A stretch of DNA of 64,000 nucleotides from Glandiceps talaboti. Taxonomy: Eukaryota; Hemichordata; Enteropneusta; Spengelidae. Below the pieces are notes generated by a model. That model made no database searches, was not told the origin of the DNA, and saw only the letters and a program-made list of their open reading frames with translations. Position numbers and translations under genes: made by a program. Shown piece by piece: positions 24,494-40,300 of this stretch. How positions within the stretch are numbered: the stretch's first letter is position 1; each line of letters starts with the position of its first letter. The DNA is taken from the NCBI RefSeq assembly GCF_964340395.1, contig NC_135560.1:2885998-2949997 (forward strand). The letters are read 5' to 3'.

Positions 24494-27400
24494 CTGGAAA
24501 AAAGCAGAAACAATAAATGTTAGTTCTGAATAATTGTTGAAAGTACACAACAATAGACTTGTACTGTATAGGTATGAATAATACATAACACACAACAATA
24601 GACTTGTACTGTATAGGTATGAATAATACATAGCACACACAACAACAATAGATTTGTACTGTATAGGTATGAATGATACACAGCACACACAACAATAGAC
24701 TTGTACTGTATACTGTATACTGTATACTGAACTAAGTCTCTATATAGCAATCATACCGATTGTTATGTTGTCTTAACACCATACATATATGATTTCTATT
24801 TACTAAAGTTAAAGTTAAAACTTGTGTTGTAAACACAAACTTGAAAATTGTTAAGTGAAATTTTGACTGTACAGTTTGGTCTTTGTCAACAGATTGACCA
24901 CCTATTCAGAACACACTGAACTCTGAACATTTCAGGTAATAATTTGAAAGTTTGTGTTTGGAACAATCAAACATATAATTTTCTACTAAGATAAAATTTA
25001 CGTCAGGGCTATTATACCATGCATGAGCCAGGTTCAACAACAAATATGGAATTTATCCGCTGGTCGTTCTACGCCCAGATAATGCATGTCTATGTCACAA
25101 CAACATGTGGCTACATCACTGGTTTTGCTGCATTTTAAATATGAGTCATCACATCCAAAACTTCCATTACTTTCCTCTATTTTTATTTGATATTACTGGC
25201 GCTAGTATAATTATATTACTTTCCAATATTATTCTTCAAAAATACTCATAACCTAAGGGTTGTCACTACTTCTCTAGCAACTCATAGTAACAAAGAGCCC
25301 TTAGGGCACTTGTATTTTCCTTGCTGAACGAAGAAAAAACATACATCTAATTATACCACAGTGTAGGCAATGTGTGACTACAAATATGTAAAAAATGCAA
25401 GATGTGATTGTATTATCAGTAGTAGTTAATTTGATTATCTAAATCATTTCTAAGACACACTACACTACCTAAGTAATACATGACCACACACTAAACTACC
25501 TAAGTAATACATGACCACACACTGATAACCCTCAAGCACTTCACTTCTTATGCTTTTATTATTGGTACGTATGAATTGATTATACCACCACAAATTAATC
25601 AAATATGACAGTACATCACAAGAGGATAATGTTTTCTTATTAGTTCATACATACTAGCATTCTACTCCACTATTTGAATAGATAGCTTGGTGAGTCAAAA
25701 CATGATTGTGTTTATACAGAATGTGATCTATAGCAGTAAAAGATTGGCACACTAACAAATTTATACTCTCAGCTTGATTTTAAAAGCCTTAGGAACATGT
25801 ATATACATAATGACAAATTTATACTTTTGGATTTAATATTCTTTAAACCTTATAGGTATATAAAAACTGACAAACTTTTATGCTAAGCTAATACTAGTAA
25901 TAGTATCTATACACTGTAGGTATATCAAATAACAAATTTATACTCTTGGTGTGAAGATTTTATAAGGGTATAACAGACTTCAGGTTTGAATGACTAATCT
26001 TGGAATAATGCTTTGGTTGCAAGACTTTATTGAATTCTGATCAGGAAAAATCCATCGTTCTAGAACAACCATGCTTAGAAGTCACATATTTACCAGGTGC
26101 AAGTTATGTCATAGTCAATGGGAAGGCATCAATTCTGACAATTTCTAAGCCTTACCATCGCCTTACCATCTTGCATTGAAAAATCTAGATGTTCATAAGT
26201 CCCAGGCACTCAATTTGAATGGACCAATCACGTAACCTGATTTCTAATGCATTTCTTGCAATTAGGTAGTTCAATCCATCTTTAGTGTGTCATGTTCAGT
26301 AACTGTGTGTACTTCCGGGTTCCTATGTTTTGATTAGTAACGTATTCCCAACCTTGTATGACAAACAGCCACAGACGTATGTGATTGGTCCACTCAAATT
26401 GAGTTTTGTTTGTTTGTTTTTGCCCTGTAAGCATATACACAAGAATAGTTCAATTGAGATTTTAGTGAAAAGCTCAACCTGTTCTACTTTAACTGTCAAA
26501 TAATGGTCCCAGGAAGTAAGCCCTGAAACATTCTAATTAACTGCCCTGTGCAAACTTTTGGTAATTGAAGTCCAGTAATATTTCATTGACTTGAGTCAAA
26601 ATGCGAACAAAAATTGCTGGTACTTACCTTTGCCAAATATTCCTTTACAAATGGATGACTATTGTGAGCATCCTTTAGCTGGGATACATAACGATTACTG
26701 ACCTAAATTAAAAATAAAAGAAAAATAAATCAGTTTAAGCAGTGAACTTTGACTCCATGCTATTAAATATTGAATGACTAAATCTGTACCTATATATATA
26801 AATAGGTCAGAGTAATTTAATGTTAAGATCACTGTAATAAGTTTATCATCTCACAGTGTCAGTAGTTAAATGAAAACAAAGAAGTTTGAATCATTGACTG
26901 CTTTCATACCTTAGCAAGCTTTCTCAAGAAGTTTGAGTTCTTCTCAATGTTTTAAACCACCGTGTTAGCTTTTACATCTATATTATGCATAATGATATAA
27001 TGTACTAGTGATTACTTACACTAGTGATGCATTTGCAATGCAGTCCCTAACATATTATTGCATACTGTATGCAAATCATATGCAAATGTATATGCAATCT
27101 TTCCTTGTACACAAAATGACATGATCACACAGTAGGATTCTTATGGAAATTTGCTCTTTTGGGATAAACATATATGTAATATTAACAGACCCCTGTGCGA
27201 TGTGAATGTCAGTGTGGGTACTCTGGAGGTATTCACACTTGTACTTGCAGTGTTTTCTGCTTATACGCTATACTCATGAAGAGTATAGCCACAATGAATA
27301 CCACAAGCACTTGAGTAAATACCTTGAGTACGCCATACTTGTACTCACGCATCATAGAATTCTGTCATATCATTTAATGTCAGCAAATAAGCTAGCAGCT

Positions 27401-30400
27401 TGGATTACTCCACAGGAGTAAAATACACTAATGACTGAAACAGTCCATTCAAAGATCTCTTATTATTGAAGTCAGTGAACCACAAAGCATAGCTTAGTAT
27501 TATAGCTAACATTTCCTTGTATTAGTAGAAAGTTCAATGAAGTGGTAGTTGAAAGTAGCCACAAATATGTTGGATTAGGGAAATGGTCATTATTTGAGTG
27601 GTTTACAGAATATTCTTACATGAAATACAGTTAAACTATTCTGGTATTACATCATTACATGTAATGTTATTGTTGATGCATGTTTTTGATGGCATCACAA
27701 ACTGACTTCCCACATATGATGGCAGAAGACAGGTCAAGTCCTTGAGTTTGAAGTTCACATGTATGTATGGTAACTTACATCAATGAATCATTTATATATT
27801 TAACGCTTGAATACCAGGTTTGAATTCTGCCAATAGCAAGGGATGTCAAGTACATTTTATGTATAATACATTTAAATTCTATATAATCAGCTTAAATCAT
27901 CCTCGCCTACTTGTAGACATGTAGGTCTAATGTTATCACACTATTTCCACTATCCTAAAGGACATTTAGATTTTTTGAGCTTTCATCTACTATGACTCTT
28001 CAGTTACACTGATCTCGAATGGCATTCCGCCATACAATTTGATTGGTTGAATACGTAATTAGACACATTTAAATCACGCAGTCAGGTCACATGATGAATC
28101 CATACTTAGGTGTTTTCATGAGAGGTTACATTACAAACAGTCTCTATTCTATTGTAATTTATGTTAATGTTTTGTGTATGTTATGTGTGGTGGGGGTGTG
28201 GCCTATTACCAGAGTAACTGAAGAATGATAGTAGATGAATTGGATGAGCAAAAATTCAAAAAATCTAAATGTCAGTTAGCATAGCGGAAATAATGTTGAA
28301 GCATTAGTCCTATATTGAAATAATTATTACTAGGTTTACCGACCTGATGAACATGTTTTCTACAGGTCTACATGTAGGCTAAAATTATCCACCAAAAATG
28401 TATACACACTGACTACAGATGGAGTATCCCACAAGATAAATCTACACACATAGCATACTTTAATATACACATTGACTACAGATGGAGTATCCCCCAAGAT
28501 AAATCTACACACATAGCATACTTTAATATACACACTGACTATAGATGTGATATCCCCCAAGATAATGTACACATATAGCATACTTTAATATACACACAGA
28601 CTATAGATGTAATATTCCCCAAGATAAATCTACACATATGGTATACTTTAATATACACACTGACTATAGATGTAATATCCCCCCGAGATACATGTACACA
28701 TATAGCATACTTTAATATACACACTGACTATAGATGTAATATCCCCCCGAGATACATGTACACATATAGCATACTTTAATATACACAGTGACCATAGATG
28801 TATATTATATATTATATACATTATTTATTTGCCAGAGGTCGAAATTTTTTTTTACATATCAGGTGAGGAAAATGAAATAATCAAGTAATCACATCACCAA
28901 TGGGAAAAAAAAAGTATATATAAAGTATATATAAAGCATAATGTAATATCCCCCAAGATAAATGTACTCATATAGCATACTTTAATATACACAGACTATA
29001 GAATCTGATGTAATATCCCCCAAGATACATCTACACATACAGCATACTGTAATGGATATGCATTGAGGCCTTGGTAGATTCAATATTCCACATGTCTAGT
29101 CATGTTAACTCAAGCTTTGACCTTGACCATCTAATTACGGTTTTCAAAACCCACAGAAGTAGTATTTCCTCTAATAATACTACTATGTTGGAAGTGCACT
29201 ACTATGAAATCTTGGGAAGGGTCATGCCGTTATGAATGTGTTCCTAGTACCACACTTATAGTCTTGCTAAAAATAATATATGCCGGAGAAGTATGGTGCT
29301 TTTTATTTTTATTTAATTTTCTTTTTCTTTTGATCACGCTCATAGAATGGCTCTGAGCTGGTGTAATGGAATTTAACAGTACACTTTTGGAGCAAAACTG
29401 TAATTTCATTATATGAGGTGAAGCCAGTGCATTCAAAGACAAAATACGTGTACACATTGATATCCAAAAATTGTCTGTTAAACTGGTGAGATATACTATA
29501 ATGACATTATACTACATGTATATTATGTGTTTTAGACATCTCCCTTTATCATATACTATACTGGCTATAAAAAGAAACTGTACATGAGATATGTTTTTTT
29601 AATTTTTCACCTCAATTGTTCAGCTCAAAACTGTCTATACATAATAGCAATAGCAAATTAGCTCCAATGTTACCACCTATCTTAGTACCCAATTGACAAT
29701 AGCAAATTAGCTCCAATGTTACCACCTATCTTAGTATGCAATTGACAATAGCAAATTAGCTCCAATGTTACCACCTATCTTAGTATGCAATTGACAATAG
29801 CAAATTAGCTCCAAGGTTACCACCTACCTTAGTACCCAATTGACAATAGCAAATTAGCTCCAATGTTACCACCTACCTTAGTATGCAATTGACAATAGCA
29901 AATTAGCTCCAATGGTACCACCTATCTTAGTATGCAATTGACAATAGCAAATTAGCTCCAATGTTACCACCTACCTTAGTATGCAATTGACAATAGCAAA
30001 TTAGCTCCAATGTTACCACCTATCTTAGTATGCAATTGACAATAGCAAATTAGCTCCAAGGTTACCACCTACCTTAGTACCCAATTGACAATAGCAAATT
30101 AGCTCCAATGGTACCACCTACCTTAGTATGCAATTGACAATAGCAAATTAGCTCCAATGGTACCACCTACCTTAGTATGCAATTGACAATAGCAAATTAG
30201 CTCCAATGTTACCACCTACTATAGTACCCAATTGAGAATAGTGAATTAGCTCCAATGTTACCACTTACCTTAGTATGCAATTGACAATAGCAAATTAGCT
30301 CCAATGTTACCACTTACCTTAGTATGCAATTGACAATAGCAAATTAGCTCCAATGTTACCACTTACCTTAGTATGCAATTGACAATAGCAAATTAGCTCC

Positions 30401-33400
30401 AATGTTACCACTTACCTTAGTATGCAATTGACAATAGCAAATTAGCTCCAATGTTATCAGGTACTATAGTACCAAATTTGACAATAGCAAATTAGCTCCA
30501 ATGTTTAACACCTACCTTAGTACCCAATTGACAATAGCAAATTAACTCCAATGTTACCACTTACCTTAGTATGCAATTGACAATAGCAAATTAGCTCCAA
30601 TGTTACCACTTACCTTAGTACCCAATTGACAATAGCAAATTAGCTCCAATGTTACCACTTATCTTAGTATGCAATTGACAATAGCAAATTAGCTCCAATG
30701 TTATCACCTACTATAGTACCCAATTGATAATAGCAAATTAGCTCCAATGTTATCACCTACTATAGTATCCAATTGATAATAGCAAATTAGCTCCAATGTT
30801 ATCACCTACTATAGTACCCAATTGACAATTAGTGAATTAGCTCCAATGTTATCACCTACTATAGTACCCAATTGATAATAGCAAATTAGCTCCAATGTTA
30901 CCACCTACTATAGTATCCAATTGATAATAGCAAATTAGCTCCAATGTTATCACCTACTATAGTACCCAATTGACAATTAGTGAATTAGCTCCAATGTTAT
31001 CACCTACTATAGCAGCAAATGTTGGTTACATTGAGTGGGAAAGCGCTATATAAGAAACCAACATTATTATTATTATTGCATTGCCACAAGACATCAATGG
31101 CATTCCTTCTTGTCCAATCTGCACAAGTGTATCTGTGGCCGCCCCTATATTTATGTATGGTGTCATTTCAAGATATAAGGTAATGACAGACAGATATCCA
31201 ACCTGTGCATGTATCTGTGGCTGCCCATATATTTACATGTGTGGCATTTCAAGATAGAAGGAAATGACAGACACATATCCAACCTGTGCATGTATCTGTG
31301 GCTGCCCATATATTTTACCTGTGTGGCATTTCAAGATAGAAGGAAATGACAGACACATATCCAACCTGTGCATGTATCTGTGGCTGCCCATATATTTTAC
31401 ATGTGTGGCATTTCAAGATAGAAGGAAATGACAGACACATATCCAACCTGTGCATGTATCTGTGGCTGCCCATATATTTTACATGTGTGGCATTTCAAGA
31501 TAGAAGGAAATGACAGACACATATCCAACCTGTGCATGTATCTGTGGCTGCCCATATATTTACATGTGTGGCATTTCAAGATATGTGACAATGACAGACA
31601 CATGTCCAACCTCAATCTGATCAAAATCGGATGAAGTGTACACATCACAATTTCTTTTTGGCTGTTACGTATACTGTTGTTTGTTCTTTTGTGAGTGCTC
31701 GTTACATACATCTTGCACACTACCATAGGTTATCCAGTACTGAGTAGCCAACCAGAATTTGTCTTACAATATAACACTCAACGTTCGAAATTGAAAGAAA
31801 GAGAATGACCAAACAATGATAACATGGTTGCCTGCACTCTGTGCTCCTGGTCTTTTTGAACAGAGCGCTCTGACGTACTATAACTGTATGTTTTGGCATA
31901 TTACACATTGTCATTGATTGAGTGAATTCACTATGGCTGCCAATGTATCTACGTATGGTGTCGTTTCAAGATATTGGGAAATGACAAGACGGATGGACGA
32001 CCATGGTCATGCCTATAGCCCCATCCAGGCTTTGCACTTTGGGGCTAATAAACATGAATTAATCACCTTAACAGTTGTAAATAATCTGTCACATCATTTG
32101 CAACCATAAATATTCAAGTCTTTCTGACTGTAGCTTGGTGGCCAAGTTGTTCAGTAAACAAGAATTACCCAGTCTTGAATGAATATGGTCCTAAGCTACC
32201 TTTCAGAAGGACCCTTTTAATCACCCTAAAGTAGGTAAAATACTACAGCTACAACTAGTCCCACAGTCCTTTGCATCTGAGCATGCTCACTGTGGATTGT
32301 TCAGATAGTATCACATGTTATATGTCATACTTGAACCAAAGGAAAACCTCATTTTACATATTAGTGTTTATGGTTTTCAGAATGTAGTTTCCATATGCCA
32401 TATTTTATAACATACTCATGCCATTTTTTAAGAACTATTTCTTTGATAATCAGGGTTTGATGAAACAAAAGACTGAAACAATTACTGAAGACATAAAAAT
32501 GTGTTCACTGTCAAAAATGATCACATAATACAAGACAGATTACTTCAGGTGCAGTCAGATATACCATCCATCATTACTAATGTGAATCCAAACATGTTAT
32601 CTCTACAACTTTGTATGAGAAGCTCAGCAAATAGTTTGATATCAGGAAAAGGCAAACTTCTACCTACTCAAATACAGTAAATGTGTAATTTTACATGTTA
32701 CTTCAATTGTAGAGGACCTATGAGTACAAATACATGTACTATCAATGTGTTGGAATGGCTTCTTCACTTGCTTTTTTAAAGTCATTATTCAACTATTTGA
32801 AACTACAGAACATTTAATATTTCTGTACAGTACATGTATTTCACAACTATGTGTGATATTTATAAATAATCTTTGCATGTTCACTCCATTCTATTACCTT
32901 TGGACAATTCACCTATTAATACCAGTCCTCAATATCTCTGAGTCAAATCAAGCAAACCTCATTTGCTAACTTTGTGCAACGATTAAAAACTGTCCCTAAC
33001 GTGAAGCATTCAGTTTACATGTACATCTTGTACATCATTTGACACAAGGCCAAAATGTATGGTAAGAGAAATACAGTCTACATTTCCATTTGTTCACGGT
33101 GTTCTTTTTTAATCACATGACAGTGCTTTCGGTGACAATTAGCTTCAAAAGGTGATTCACATTGCTTGTATTTTCTTTGCACAGATTTGGGAAACGCACA
33201 CATACATAGTATACACATGGATACATACGATGATACATAATTCTAACCATACCTGAAATACAGTGTTACCACAAAGGCATGTCATTCAAATTTTGCCATG
33301 GAGGTGAAATTATATAAAGTGCATGTGAACATTATAGTGTATGATATTTGTGGCAGGTTTGGTTTAAATTCACTTATGGGTGTCAGATATATGGATGACC

Positions 33401-36400
33401 ATGACCATGACAGCCAGATGACATACTATCGGTTCATATAATCTTGATTAGACTCCATCCTGTCCAGTTTGTGTTTCAATTCTAGTTTCCCCGACTCAAG
33501 TTCAGTTTTATGTTGATTTGCATCTGTAAGTTCATTTTCAACACCTTTTATACACTCTCTTAACTCGACTGTCTATTTTCAAGTTATGCAAACCTGCTAT
33601 CGATGGACTGATGTGAGGTTGTAATCTTTTGATTCAATGAATGATTTCAACTGCTCAACCATTCCCTCTACTTGTTCTGGGTTTACATTTAATTTCATCC
33701 TGCTCCACTAGTTGATTTGCTACCAAAATTATGTTCAGTTAACTTGGCTTGCCAAGTCCTGACACCCTGTTGAAGTTGCTTATCAGCTTTAGGAGGTCCT
33801 GGGCTAACTTCAACATCTCACTCATCAGCAGACATATCAACATTACCAGACAAACAAATAGACTGACATGCCTTCTTCCAACACTACCAGAAATAAAATT
33901 CTTACTTTCTTGTCTCAAGAAAAAAATTCTTGACACAAGAAATTTAAGAACAAACAAGCATGTTCAAGAATAAATAAGAAAGTTCAAGTATGCAAAATAC
34001 CAAAATGTATGGAATATATTCTTGACACAAGAATTTTTTCTTACCCCAAGAATTTGTCAGAAATCTTTTCTTATTGAATCTTAACATCAAGAAAGGCATT
34101 TCTCGTTATAAGAAACTCCAAGAAATGTACCATACATATTCTTCATATGAGATTTGAATTCTTGTGTTTTCTTAAATAAAATCTTGGCACAAGAATGAGA
34201 TTCTTATTTTTTCTTGTCAAACCATGCATTCTTGAAACAAGAATTGAATTCTTGAGTTTTCTTGCCCAAGAATTCTTGGTACAAGAATGAGATTCTTACT
34301 TTTTCTTGTCAACCATGCATTCTTGATACAAGAATTGAATTCTTGAGTTTCCTTGAGCAAGAATTCTTGGTACAAGAATGAGATTCTTACTTTTTCTTGT
34401 CAACTATGCATTCTTGATACGAGAATTGAATTCTTGAGTTTTCTTGCCCAAGAATTCTTGGTACAAGAATGAGATTCTTACTTTTTCTTGTCAACTATGC
34501 ATTCTTGATACAAGAATTGAATTCTTGAGTTTTCTTGAGCAAGAATTCTTGGTACAAGAATGAGATTCTTACTTTTTCTTGTCAACTATGCATTCTTGAT
34601 ACGAGAATTGAATTCTTGAGTTTTCTTGCCCAAGAATTCTTGGTACAAGAATGAGATTCTTACTTTTTCTTGTCAACTATGCATTCTTGATACGAGAATT
34701 GAATTCTTGAGTTTTCTTGAGCAAGAATTCTTGGTACAAGAATGAGATTCTTACTTTTTCTTGTCAACCATGCATTCTTGATACAAGAATTGAATTCTTG
34801 AGTTTTCTTGAGCAAGAATTCTTGGTACGAGAATGAGATTCTTACTTTTTCTTGTCAACCCATGCATTCTTGATACAAGAATTGAATTCTTGAGTTTTCT
34901 TGCCCAAGAAAATCTTGGTACAAGAATGAGATTCTTACTTTTTCTTGTCAACCATGCATTCTTGATACAAGAATTGAGTTCTTGAGTTTTCTTGCCCAAG
35001 AAAATCTTGGTACAAGAATGAGATTCTTACTTTTTCTTGTCAACCATGCATTCTTGATACAAGAATTGAATTCTTGAGTTTTCTTGAGCAAGAATTCTTG
35101 GTACAAGAATGAGATTCTTACTTTTTCTTGTCAACCATGCATTCTTGATACAAGAATTGAATTCTTGAGTTTTCTTGAGCAAGAATTCTTGGCACAAGAA
35201 TGAGATTCTTACTTTTTCTTGTCAACCCATGCATTCTTGATACAAGAATTGAGTTCTTGAGTTTTCTTGCCCAAGAATTCTTGGTACAAGAATGAGATTC
35301 TTACTTTTTCTTGTCAACCCATGCATTCTTGATACAAGAATTGAATTCTTGAGTTTTCTTGAGCAAGAATTCTTGGTACAAGAATAAAATTCTTACTTTT
35401 TCTTGTCAACCATGCATTCTTGATACAAGAATTGAATTCTTGAGTTTTCTTGCCCAAGAATTCTTGGTACAAGAATGAGATTCTTACTTTTTCTTGTCAA
35501 CCATGCATTCTTGATACGAGAATTGAATTCTTGAGTTTTCTTGAGCAAGAATTCTTGGTACAAGAAATTGAGGACTTAGAACCAGCGGCATTGACGATCA
35601 ATGCCCTTATCCAAGATCAAATTTCAATCATGATGGCTACGACAATGGAACAAGATAGATTTCCCACATCTGTTGAAATGGAGATGATAGCAAAACAGTT
35701 AGTCCAACGCTACCCAGGACTGACCGATAAAAATGCACCACAGACGCCACATGTAAGCATTTACTTTCTTTTCTGTTAGGTTTTAATTGTGTATGTCAAG
35801 TCATAGTTTCTGCAATTGTCCTCCTTGGGTCATGATGACTTACGCAAGGAACATATTCAGGTATTCTGCTTGTTATTATGAAATCGTTGATGCATTTCAT
35901 CATCCAAATAATGACATTGTTTGTTGTATGTTTTGCTTCCAACTGGCATAATTTACATCACAATACTTCCATGACTGTAAATTCTTTTTTATTTAATATT
36001 GTATAGGCTTTACTGAAGAGGAAGCTTTTAAAGCGTTTATCAAATAGGAAACCAATAAAAAATCCTCGTGGCCCGAACAAAAGGAAAACCACCAGTGAGA
36101 GTAGAACCAATGAATCAAAACAACTGAAGGTAATTCATATCTTTGTTCAAGCTGTTTTAACAACTTTAAAAGCATGTAATGCACTGATACATGACTAAGT
36201 TATGCAGATGCCATGTAAAGCATCTGATATTTATTTTTATAGATAAGGGCTCAGCATTTCCAATTTTGATGTTCACATAAATAATTGTATGTATACTATA
36301 ATATGTATTCTGTATAGATGGTTGATAGTGAGGAGATAAACTCATCAGGAGAGCAAGGAGATAGCACCAGTTGTGATAATAGTAATACTAACATCAAGAA

Positions 36401-37038
36401 GAGAGACCCCTCTAGAGACACTGTAACCAAAGAATCAAACAGTTCCAGCAACTCCAATGCAAATGAAACAGGTAAGTCTCTTGATGATATATCAATTTAT
36501 GGGATGGATGTTATCAAATGTGACTAACACTAACATTTGTTATATATCAAAGGAGTCCTAGGGTGGACGAGTTTCTAAACATTGTTTTAAGTAATAAAAA
36601 GTGTAACAGTTGTATTTCATAAATTTTAGAATACCACAATGACCTTTCACATTTACCCATCTACAGGTGATTCAGATGCCACAATGGCTCGCCATAAAAT
36701 AGCTCTTCAAAAAGAAATGGAAAAAAAAAACACAAAACGAGCAGGCTATTTGCCAACTTATGGATCTCCAGTTTCCTGCATGAAGAGTGTGGGTTTTAAA
36801 ACACGCAGATAAGGACGGGCCAAATTGTATTTTGAAGGAGTATCCAGTTTTGAGGAACCCATTCCATGTAAGTACCGTATAAATAACAGACTGGGGGAAA
36901 CACTGTACTGAGAAGATGAAGCTTTGCATAACATCTGATCAGTCTTGGAATTTAGGCAAAACTCTATAGTTAAGTAGTGTAATGTAATTTGAACTTTGGC
37001 ATCTTTTACCAACTATCATCCTGAAACATTGGGTACTA

Positions 37039-37073
<35 letters not shown>

Positions 37074-37144
37074 GGGGGGTGGTGGTTCATAGTCAAATTT
37101 GTCATATTCAAATGCATCAATGACAAGTCAAAAGAGCACACATA

Positions 37145-37189
<45 letters not shown>

Positions 37190-37281
37190 TTGAGAATTTG
37201 AACCACATTATCAAAACCTGTATATAATTCGCTTTACTACCCGTATTGAGCACTTTTATGTGGTTTTATCTACATCCAGTC

Positions 37282-37320
<39 letters not shown>

Positions 37321-40300
37321 CCCAATTGGATAATTTGGATTTTTGAACAATGCAGTATTCGTTTCTTTTTGTACAGCTTCAAAATGAACTCCGTAGACAC
37401 ATCAGTCCAAACAGCACAGAAACCCACACAGAGTTTATGGTGAGATTGAAGAGTAGATGGGAGGACCAGGCTAGCAAACTATTGCAGTATGCTGCTTGCA
37501 AAGATCTCATACAAGGTATTGGTGGCATACATTCCTGGACACTTGGTGAGTCAAGTTAGGAGCATGTCGTGTGTAGTTTGGAAATATTATAGATGACATA
37601 CTCTAGATGCTAGAAGTTGGGTTCAATTCTTTCTCTCACATCTACTTACCATGGTCCAAAGAGATTTAACAGCGTTCTGTTCGGAATTTGAAATGAGATT
37701 GAATCACTTCACTAAATTATGACATCCAAAGAAATGAGTCAGTTTGTTAAGTAATTCAATATCAAATTCTAACACATTTCTGTTCAGTACAGACCATCAG
37801 GTCTACCGGTTTAGGGATATAGAACTGTTGAACCCCAAGATATGGCATCTAGATTAAGAATAGTATTATCTTATGTTGCATGACCAAAGGAATCTCAGTA
37901 ATGTGCAATACTTGAGGAAATATATGCCATATGATGGTGCATCATCACACATATTGGGTTACCTTTGTGAAAGGTAGCCTTATGTGTGTTATGGTGCACT
38001 ATCGCAGCGTAGTTTACAGACTAACTTGCAATGAAGGCAACTGGTAGAGACAAATATTTGTGTTCACCTTGATGGGTCCCTTTTTGAAAAATGTCCTGTT
38101 AAAAACCATTCTGGCAGGAAATGAAAACGTAGAAAGTCATTTATAAGTAGATCATCAATACATTACTTGCTTTCATAACCATAATTCATATCATATTAAT
38201 ATACTTGCTTCCAAACACTTTCGAAGATATAATTCTTTTCAACACCAAAGCTAACAAGCATGCAGACATTTTCATAATTATATTGTGTTGGGATTTTATT
38301 TGCTTATGAACATAATGTTCATTAAACATGATGATGTGAAATTCATGTCATGTTCATTCTATTCACAGAGAAAAAGACAAAGAAGGCACTACAGGTTCTA
38401 CCAGAACTATTCCAAGGAAAAAGTTCACCTCCAAATGGTATCAAGAGAAAAGATATGATTGTAGAATATCTCAAGGTATGTATTGTCACACTTATAGGTA
38501 TATACTGTTATGTATGCATAACTTTCAGCTTTCATTAATTTACACACAGTGGCTGGCACTCTTTCGGCTTACGTTCAATATAAATCCAGCAGGCAATAGT
38601 GCCATGCATTAGTCTGTGCACGGGTGGGCAATATCACCACCCTGGCATTAGTCTATTTAAAGTAGGTCGTGTGATTCGATTTTGACCAATGACAGCTTCT
38701 GTAATAATGCCAATGTGTAATAAGATAACATATTGTATCTTTCTATTGATGTTAATTATGATTATAAATCCAGTATCTTATTTCTATTTGAATAGGATGG
38801 GGAAAGTGTGGCATTCGCTGCCAAGAAGTCAAAGAAAAGATCAGTTTTTATGGTGTTAAATTATGATTCAACGTTTGTCAACCTGGAAGGGAAGGCCCTG
38901 TGCCAAGTACAAGACATCTGGGAAGGGTTTGTAACCTTCCTAGGTGTCTTGTACACCTTCCAGGTTGGTTACCATGACAGTGTGGCATCGGCCTACCTCT
39001 TCCTGGAAGAACAGGTCCTCCAGGATAAATTCACTAACCCTCATGACATAAAGAATACAGCATATAGAAAAAGTCTAGAGGCATTTCAGAGGTTTCTCAA
39101 TAATGAGGACAGTGACTAATAAATGGCAACCTTGCTGGACCGTAGTGATCTGGAACTTGATTTTGGTTTGTAATCCGGATCCCCAAGTACAAATCTAGTT
39201 CTTTTTTGTGGTGGGTTTCAATATTCTTTTGTGTTCCTGGGGTCCAGGCCGCCAATGTATCATCAATTAAAGTGTGGTTTGACTATAGTTTTGTACAGAT
39301 TTTCTTTGACAGTGCTAGAACGTTTTTTTTAAAGAGAAGTTTAGTATATTGGTGGCTTTGTGGCTGCGTGACATGTCAGCTGATCCCATTTCAGGTTGTG
39401 TTAAAGTATAATGCCAAAGTGCTAGACTTAATTAAATAATTGTGAGCACCTTGAGCTCTCAAGAGGATAGGCGTATTATAAATTTACATTATTATATTTT
39501 TATTATTATTGTATTATTAACTTCTTTGACTTCTCCCAGTGTAGTGCCAAGCATGGTATAGTTAGTGAGTCAAGTCCAGGATTGTGATGTCTGTAAAAGT
39601 CAATTAATTGTTGTATTGTCATTATTTGTGTAATAGAAATTTTGCAATTTACAAGTTATGTTTTTTTGAGAGAAGTTTTATTAGTATTTTGGTGGCTTTT
39701 GTGGCTGCGTGACATGTCAGCTGATCCCATTTCAGGATGTGTTAAAGGATAGGTGTTTTATAAATTTACATTGATATATTTTGAATATTATTGTATTATT
39801 AAGTTCTTTGACTTCTCCAAGTTTAGTGCCAAGCATGGTACAGTGAGTCAAGTCAAGGATTGTGTAAAAGTCAATTTATTGTTGTATTGTCATTATTTAT
39901 GTAATAAAAGTTTTAACATTTACAAGTTATGTTTGGGATAAATGTTTCATTAAAGGACTACTTGATTATTCTTCACAAAAGAATTCTTTTTCTTGAATGT
40001 TCTTGGGACAAGAATTTTCTTTCTTGAATATTCTTGGGACAAGAATTCTCTTTCTTGAATATTCTTGGGACAAGAATTCTCTTTCTCGAATATTCTTGGG
40101 ACAAGAATTCTCATTCTCGAATATTCTTGTGACAAGAATTCTCTTTCCTGAATATTCTTGGGACAAGAATTCTCTTTCTTGAAAATTCTTGAGACAAGAA
40201 TTCTCTTTCTTGAATATTCTTGAGACAAGAATTCTCTTTCTTGAATATTCTTGAGACAAGAATTCTCTTTCTTGAATATTCTTGGGACAAGAATTCTCTT

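Larger units (their letters stand above)
35565..39119 (+). pseudogene. SAMD3-like family gene, seven exons, with frameshift and nonsense lesion
   Basis: Seven GT-AG exons can be followed: to 35752, 36007-36129, 36318-36471, 36667-36867, 37377-37545, 38369-38475 and 38796-39119. Phases match at every junction. The product resembles the uncharacterised proteins often named sterile alpha motif domain-containing protein 3-like, which occur in many copies in fish and marine invertebrates. Features of that type are a basic middle region, a CxLM..F..RR-like segment followed by [13 protein letters not shown], an AL(Q)VLPELF block, and a C-terminal domain with [18 protein letters not shown]. The fourth exon is damaged: an A10 run at 36721-36730 puts the downstream conserved frame out by one base, and that frame then hits TGA just before [12 protein letters not shown]. 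The 5' end runs into a 91-bp repeat array; the first in-frame Met is at 35630, so the usual N-terminal domain is missing or was lost. The gene lies within a CACTA-like element and a COPE intron. Function is unknown. Confidence 0.68.

Noticed and set aside
29651-31015. CRISPR-like array
   Set aside because: Units are directly tandem with no unique spacers, in an intron of an animal gene; it is a minisatellite.
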